Below, in pieces: positions 6,688 to 10,260 of a stretch of 10,260 bases of DNA. The translations under genes and the position numbers were made by a program. How positions within the stretch are numbered: position 1 is the stretch's first letter; every line of letters starts with the position of its first letter. The stretch is from an uncultured Actinomyces sp. (lineage in GTDB: Bacteria > Actinomycetota > Actinomycetes > Actinomycetales > Actinomycetaceae). The stretch spans positions 1-10,260 of the forward strand of contig USPB01000058.1 in NCBI GenBank assembly GCA_900556405.1, in the 5' to 3' direction. Below the pieces are notes generated by a model. The model saw only the letters and a list, made by a program, of their open reading frames with translations, had not been told where the DNA came from and did no database searches.

Positions 6688-6699
6688 TGACATTTGTCA
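6688..6699. promoter_or_regulatory. TGACA-TT-TGTCA palindrome before the ABC operon
   Basis: A perfect 5-bp dyad with 2-bp centre, ending 61 bp before the ATPase start. Its right half, TTGTCA, could also act as a -35 box, though no good -10 follows. It is the best-placed candidate site for the response regulator encoded downstream. Confidence 0.35.
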
Positions 6700-6760
6700 T
6701 GGCTCCTCCTGCATCAAAGGGCACTTCCGGCCCCATTGATACGAGCGCAGACTGGGAGTC

Positions 6761-7483
6761 ATGAACACAGAAGCAACGCCCGCCCTTCAGGCGACGAACA
6801 TCCACCAGTCTTTCGGCCACGTCGACGCGCTGCGCGGCGTGAACCTGACCCTCATGCCCGGCGAGATCGTGGCGCTCCTCGGCGTCAACGGCGCCGGCAA
6901 GAGCACGTTCCTGGACATCGTCCTCGGCCTGGCCACCCCCACGCAGGGTGACATCAGCGTCTACGGGATGAACCCGCGCGAGGCCGTGCGCCGCTCACTC
7001 GTCGGCGCCATGCTCCAGTCCGGTGCCTTGCCGCGCGACGGAAAGGTGCGCAACACGATCGACCTGGTCGCCGCGATGCACGCCAACCCGATCCCCACCG
7101 ACGAGCTCCTGGAGCGCACGAACCTGACGCAGCTCGCCAAGCGGCCGCTCAACAAGCTCTCCGGCGGCGAGGTGCAGCGCGTGCGCCTCGCCCTCGCGTT
7201 GGCTGGCAATCCGGACTTCCTGATCCTCGACGAGCCCACCGCCGGCATGGACGCGCTGGCCCGCCGCGCTTTCTGGGAGACGATGCGCGCCGAGGCCGCG
7301 GAGGGCCGCACGCTCCTCTTCGCCACGCACTACCTGACCGAGGCCCGCAAGGATGCCGACCGCATCGTCATCATCGACGCCGGAAAGGTCCTCCTGGACG
7401 CTCCCACCGAGCAGGTCGTCGCAGACAACGAGGACCTCGAAGACGTTTTCGAGCGCATCACCTCCCACGCGGACGCCGAGTGA
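6761..7483 (+). CDS. ABC transporter ATP-binding protein (ABC-2 export system)
   Basis: A complete 240-residue nucleotide-binding domain that powers the permease encoded next to it. All motifs are intact: Walker A GVNGAGKST (41-49), Q-loop Gln86 in MLQSG, signature LSGGE (133-137), Walker B FLILDE (153-158) with catalytic Glu158, D-loop AGMD (161-164) and H-loop His190. The length and C-terminal tail match the CcmA/NatA-like subunits of drug- or lantibiotic-type exporters. The ATG at 6761 has GGGAG only 2 nt before it, a tight spacing, but the protein then begins right before the first beta strand as expected. The stop is at 7481-7483. It heads the operon with permease and sensor kinase; compounds exported by such systems are often antimicrobials or lipids, but the cargo here is unknown. 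Confidence 0.93.
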   Translation: MNTEATPALQATNIHQSFGHVDALRGVNLTLMPGEIVALLGVNGAGKSTFLDIVLGLATPTQGDISVYGMNPREAVRRSLVGAMLQSGALPRDGKVRNTIDLVAAMHANPIPTDELLERTNLTQLAKRPLNKLSGGEVQRVRLALALAGNPDFLILDEPTAGMDALARRAFWETMRAEAAEGRTLLFATHYLTEARKDADRIVIIDAGKVLLDAPTEQVVADNEDLEDVFERITSHADAE

Positions 7484-7518
7484 GCGCGACGAACGCACGC
7501 CCCGATGAGCCGGCCCAA

Positions 7519-7533
7519 GCCTCGTCCCGAGGC
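7519..7533 (+). other. Small hairpin between ATPase and permease genes
   Basis: GCCTCG-TCC-CGAGGC is a perfect 6-bp stem with 3-nt loop in the 104-bp gap between the two genes. It may protect the ATPase end of the transcript or reduce read-through to the permease. It has no T-tract. If the permease started at the GTG at 7480 this would lie inside the coding region. Confidence 0.35.
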
Positions 7534-7575
7534 CGACGCCGAAGCCCGCGCAAGACGAACCCAGACACGACACAC

Positions 7576-7583
7576 GAAGAAGG
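7576..7583 (+). promoter_or_regulatory. Ribosome binding site favouring the ATG start of the permease
   Basis: GAAGAAGG, 4 nt before the ATG at 7588. The competing GTG at 7480, which overlaps the ATPase stop, has no such site. Confidence 0.5.
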
Positions 7584-7587
7584 CATC

Positions 7588-8376
7588 ATGACCACCCACG
7601 CACCCGCGCGACCCACCGACCGACCGATCCCCTCCCCCTTCACGGGTGCGGGGAAGCTGTGGCGCGCGACGTTCCTGTCCCACATCCTTAACCCGTGGAA
7701 CATGGCGTTTGCCCTGCTCCTGCCCCTGTTCATGTACGCGATGTTCGGGATGACCGAGGCCGCGCGCACCACGCAGACTGGGCGCGGCAACGTGGCCGCC
7801 GCGATGGTCGTCATGATGACCACGTACGGCGTGATCCTGGTGGGCGGGTCGCTCGGCGCGACGCTGTCCGTCGAGCGCACGACCGGAATCTCGCGCATGT
7901 ACGCGCTGACGCCCATCCAGCCGTGGGTGATTCTCCTTGTGCGCCTCACGGCCCTGGTGGCGCTGAGCGCGTTCATCGCGCTCATCTGCTTCAGTGTTGG
8001 CCTGGCCACGGGCTCGCAGATGACGGCGGGCGCGTGGGCGGCCAGCGCCGCGGTCGTCATCGCGCTGTCGGCGCTCGGTGCGCTCATCGGCCTGGCCTGC
8101 GGCTACACGATTAAGGGCGAGAACGCCTACAGTGCTTCGGCGTTCGTCATGGTGTTCGGCGCGTTCGTGTCCGGCATGTTCATCCCGCTGGAGCAGATGC
8201 CGCCCTTCGTCTCCCACGTCGCGCCCTTCACGCCCCTGTACGGCGCCGTCCAGGCGATTTACGCGGTTGCCGGTACCGTCCCGATGCCGACGGCGGCGTG
8301 GCTCAACATCGTCGGGTGGGTGGTTATCACGGCGGGCATCGCCTGGTGGGGCGCGTCCCACGACACGGCTCGCTAG
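7588..8376 (+). CDS. ABC-2 type permease
   Basis: A 262-residue membrane protein with about six hydrophobic segments (roughly 38-54, 68-90, 112-140, 152-172, 183-200, 238-256). It has the cytoplasmic loop motif SVERTTGISRMYALTPIQPW (about 94-113) that marks ABC-2 permeases, where the family reads ER..G...R...TP. A SGMFIPLEQMPP segment (195-206) before the last helices is also typical. It forms the export channel with the ATPase encoded upstream. The frame extends to a GTG at 7480 that overlaps the ATPase stop. That would add 36 charged, low-complexity residues, and I prefer the ATG at 7588 because of its ribosome binding site and normal family length. The stop at 8374-8376 is 9 bp before the kinase gene, so all three are probably on one transcript. 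Confidence 0.88.
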   Translation: MTTHAPARPTDRPIPSPFTGAGKLWRATFLSHILNPWNMAFALLLPLFMYAMFGMTEAARTTQTGRGNVAAAMVVMMTTYGVILVGGSLGATLSVERTTGISRMYALTPIQPWVILLVRLTALVALSAFIALICFSVGLATGSQMTAGAWAASAAVVIALSALGALIGLACGYTIKGENAYSASAFVMVFGAFVSGMFIPLEQMPPFVSHVAPFTPLYGAVQAIYAVAGTVPMPTAAWLNIVGWVVITAGIAWWGASHDTAR

Positions 8377-8385
8377 GCTGGTGTC

Positions 8386-9489
8386 ATGAAGGAGCGCTTG
8401 ATCTCCCTGGCGTGGGCGGCGCCGTGGATGCTGTTCATGGGGTTTCCCCTCGCCTACGCCCTGGAACTTCCGGATCCGGCCCAGCGCGCGGGCCTCATCG
8501 GGTTGTGCGCCCTCATCGCGGTCGTGAATTCGGCGACGTGGCTGGCCAATCCCCTGCCCGCGCGCAACTCCTTCACGAGGCCGTTCATCCTCTCCCACGC
8601 GGCGCTGGCGGCGGCGACGGTCGCCTACCTCGTGTACGCGGTGTCCGTCGACACCCCTCACGCGTTCATGATGACGTCGTATCTGCTGGTCGCGTGGGTG
8701 TTTCAGGCGCCGGGCAGGTTCATCGTCGCGGGCCTCGTGCCGGTGACCGCTATCGCGGGTGTGGCCGCTTACGCGCAGGGTGAGCCCCTGTGGATGGGCT
8801 CGTACCTGGTGTTGCTGCTCGTCTTCGTGGGGGTGGCGCGTTGGCGCATGGAGCGTTCGGCCCGCGAGCATCTGCGCCGCCAGGACGCGATCCAGCGCGC
8901 GAAGGCCGCGGAGCGTGCGCGCCTGAGCACGGACCTGCATGACATTCTCGGGCACTCGCTGACGGGGATCACGATGATATCCGAGCTGGCGGGTCGCCTC
9001 CTGGAGGCGGGTCGCGTCGAGGAGGCGCGCGAGCAGATTCGCGCGGTCACCGCCCAGTCGAACGAGGCCTTGGCTGACGTTCGCCGCATCGTCGCGGCCA
9101 CGCGGGCACTCTCCCCCGCCGAGGAGCTCGAGGAGGCCCGCGCCCTCCTGGAGGTCGCGCGCGTCGACGCCGAGATCACGAACGAGGGCGAGCCGCCGTC
9201 GGGTCCTCGTTCGGCCGCCGCCGCTCACGTGATCCGCGAGGGCGTCACGAACGCGATCCTGCACGCACGCCCCTCGTGGGTGCGGGTCCGCCTCTCTCCG
9301 GACAGCGTGACCGTCACGAACGACGGTTATACGGCCTCCTACGCCGCGTCGAGCGCAGGGTCAGGGTCGGGCCTCGTGGGCCTATCCGAGCTGGTCGGCG
9401 ACGAGGGGACGCTCACGTGGGGCGCGTCGGGCTCCACGTGGACGCTCGCGCTGTCCTTCGATGCGGAAGCCGAAGCTCGCTCGTCCTGA
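8386..9489 (+). CDS. Sensor histidine kinase, DesK/HisKA_3 type
   Basis: A 367-residue membrane-bound kinase. The first 152 residues hold about five or six transmembrane segments with very short loops, so the signal is probably sensed within the membrane. A short linker (about 153-177) leads to the dimerisation/phosphorylation box ERARLSTDLHDILGHSLTGI with phospho-acceptor His185. The ATPase domain has the N-box REGVTNAILHA (284-294, Asn289), the G1 box NDG (312-314) and the G2 box GSGSGLVGL (325-333). This arrangement is that of the DesK/LiaS/YvfT group, which pairs with NarL-type regulators. It begins 9 bp after the permease stop with only a weak ribosome binding site, consistent with translational coupling. 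It most likely controls the exporter operon together with the regulator at 9723. Confidence 0.9.
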   Translation: MKERLISLAWAAPWMLFMGFPLAYALELPDPAQRAGLIGLCALIAVVNSATWLANPLPARNSFTRPFILSHAALAAATVAYLVYAVSVDTPHAFMMTSYLLVAWVFQAPGRFIVAGLVPVTAIAGVAAYAQGEPLWMGSYLVLLLVFVGVARWRMERSAREHLRRQDAIQRAKAAERARLSTDLHDILGHSLTGITMISELAGRLLEAGRVEEAREQIRAVTAQSNEALADVRRIVAATRALSPAEELEEARALLEVARVDAEITNEGEPPSGPRSAAAAHVIREGVTNAILHARPSWVRVRLSPDSVTVTNDGYTASYAASSAGSGSGLVGLSELVGDEGTLTWGASGSTWTLALSFDAEAEARSS

Positions 9490-9553
9490 CGTTTTCGTTC
9501 TGACCTACCCAGGCAGGTGGCCTCATCGACGAGGCCTGGGCCCCTCCTCGGAT

Positions 9554-9606
9554 CCCGCGCGGTCCCGGAATCACGCCCCTCCCAGAGCCCCGCACGGTCC
9601 CCGATC
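9554..9606. repeat. Imperfect direct repeat in the kinase-regulator gap
   Basis: CCCGCGCGGTCCCGGAATC (9554-9572) and CCCGCACGGTCCCCGATC (9589-9606) agree at most positions with one-base differences and one gap. They are separated by 16 bp in GC-rich non-coding DNA. Confidence 0.4.
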
Positions 9607-9711
9607 TCGCGCGATTCCCGGGAGGGCGAGCCGGCCTCGTCCTGAGGGTTGGAGACCACAAGGAACGATCCCCTGACCTGCGCTAGCCTGGTACCCCAAG
9701 CGCAGACAGAC

Positions 9712-9717
9712 AGGAGG
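9712..9717 (+). promoter_or_regulatory. Strong ribosome binding site of the response regulator
   Basis: AGGAGG followed after 5 nt by the GTG at 9723, which fixes this start. Confidence 0.75.
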
Positions 9718-9722
9718 GTGGC

Positions 9723-10260
9723 GTGACGATTCGGGTACTCGTGGCTGACGATCAGGCGATGATTCGCGGCGCCCTGGCGGGGCTGCTGGACCTGGAGCAC
9801 GACATCGAGGTCGTCGCGCACGCCGCCGACGGCGTACAGGCCCTCGAGGAGCTGGCGCGCCTGGTCGGCTCATCTGGCTCGTCCGACCCATCTGACCCGA
9901 CCCGCGACGCCGCACCCGTCGATGTTGCCATCATCGACATTGAGATGCCCCGCATGGACGGCATCACGGCCACCCAGGCGATCCGTGCACGTTTCCCGGG
10001 CGTGCGCGTACTCATCGTGACAACGTTCGGGCGCCCGGGATACCTGCAGCGCGCCCTTGACGCGGGGGCGACGGGCTTTATGGTCAAGGACGCGCCGGTC
10101 GAAACCCTGGCGGACGGCGTGCGCACGGTCGCGGCGGGTGGCCGCGCGATTGATCAGAGCCTGGCCCTCGAAGCGCTGTCGACAGGTTCGTCGCCGCTGA
10201 CGGAGCGCGAGGCCGACGTGTTGCGCGAGGTCGAGGGCGGCGGCACCATCGCGGACATCG
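9723..10260 (+). CDS. NarL/LuxR-type response regulator, cut by the window end
   Basis: The first 179 residues of a two-component regulator. The receiver domain has the acidic pair Asp9-Asp10, phospho-acceptor Asp72 in IIDIEMPRMDG, Thr100/Thr101 and Lys122 (FMVKDAP), all as in active receivers. A C-terminal LuxR-type helix-turn-helix begins at LTEREADVLREV (159-170) and runs off the window. The phospho-acceptor Asp usually sits near residue 54 in this family. Here it is shifted by about 18 because of a Ser/Asp/Pro-rich insertion (SSGSSDPSDPTRD, about 50-62) in the loop before the third strand. The start is a GTG with AGGAGG upstream. It is the natural partner of the kinase at 8386-9489 and probably binds in front of the exporter operon. 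Confidence 0.92.
   Translation, partial: MTIRVLVADDQAMIRGALAGLLDLEHDIEVVAHAADGVQALEELARLVGSSGSSDPSDPTRDAAPVDVAIIDIEMPRMDGITATQAIRARFPGVRVLIVTTFGRPGYLQRALDAGATGFMVKDAPVETLADGVRTVAAGGRAIDQSLALEALSTGSSPLTEREADVLREVEGGGTIADI

Larger units (their letters stand above)
6336..6760. other. Gene-free, repeat-rich DNA upstream of the ABC operon
   Basis: Open frames exist here on both strands, but their translations are rich in Pro, Arg, Ser and Thr without family resemblance and have no ribosome binding sites. What the stretch does hold is a large hairpin sequence, a 20-bp tandem duplication, a 12-bp inverted repeat and a short palindrome, each listed separately. The promoter of the ABC operon must lie in its last part; no clear -10/-35 pair stands out. 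Confidence 0.55.
9490..9722 (+). other. 233-bp gap between kinase and regulator with hairpin and repeats
   Basis: No gene is seen. GGCCTC-6-GAGGCC (9519-9524 with 9531-9536) forms a small hairpin 30 bp after the kinase stop but lacks a T-tract. Further on is an imperfect direct repeat (9554 and 9589), and CGCCCCTCCC (9574-9583) can pair with GGGAGGGCG (9620-9628) apart from one base. TAGCCT at 9684-9689 fits an actinobacterial -10 box before the regulator gene, without a clear -35. Confidence 0.45.

Noticed and set aside
6329..6739. Open frames on both strands across the repeat region, including a 98-codon one on the - strand
   Set aside because: No ribosome binding sites, no family resemblance, and they run straight through the 19-bp-arm hairpin and the tandem repeats.
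5490..6760. Second copy of the tRNA-Ser 3' end as an attachment site
   Set aside because: Looked for the TTCAAATCCCAGCGCTACC region downstream and found no convincing duplicate, so integration into this tRNA remains unproven here.
7330..9264. 644-codon open frame on the - strand opposite the ABC/kinase operon
   Set aside because: Rich in Arg, Gly, His, Asp and Glu with no motifs. The + strand genes carry complete Walker, signature and kinase boxes.

Overview
The window is high-GC bacterial DNA with GTG starts, strong G/C third-position bias and a tRNA with an encoded CCA. It looks actinobacterial. The gene set (a 2-hydroxyacyl-CoA dehydratase/activase-type giant protein, an OPT transporter, an ABC-2 exporter with a DesK/NarL-type two-component system) fits the Actinomyces/Schaalia group, but this placement is inference from protein style, not a database match.

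Left part (1-5208). The window opens inside the 3' end of a very large iron-sulfur protein of the acyl-CoA dehydratase activase family (+ strand). It ends at a strong hairpin that also serves as the boundary to a convergent gene. That gene (- strand, 1276-2907) has the fold order of a LacZ-type family 2 glycoside hydrolase. It is about half the usual length and has lost every catalytic residue I could place, so it looks like a pseudoenzyme or a decaying gene. Upstream of it, 300 bp of AT-rich and then GC-rich non-coding DNA carry two small palindromes and a terminator. The terminator serves the next gene, a 666-residue OPT-family oligopeptide transporter (- strand, 3208-5208) starting at a GTG with a clear ribosome binding site.

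Middle part (5209-6760). A tRNA-Ser(CGA) gene (5434-5523) with a promoter-like sequence and a textbook terminator is followed by about 1.2 kb of clearly AT-richer DNA that holds no intact gene. On the - strand it contains the remains of a small single-pass membrane protein gene, broken by at least one frameshift and one in-frame stop. Around it are a 10-bp palindrome, a 73-nt hairpin-forming sequence with 19-bp arms, a 20-bp tandem duplication and a 12-bp inverted repeat. This is the least explained part of the window and resembles the worn remnant of an island next to a tRNA.

Right part (6761-10260). An apparent operon on the + strand encodes an ABC ATPase, an ABC-2 type permease and a sensor histidine kinase. 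After a 233-bp gap with repeats and its own ribosome binding site comes the cognate NarL/LuxR-type response regulator, cut off by the window end. The likely logic is that the kinase and regulator sense a membrane or antibiotic-type stress and control the adjacent exporter. A TGACA-TT-TGTCA palindrome in front of the operon is a candidate regulator site. No CRISPR array, rRNA, transposase or integrase is visible.
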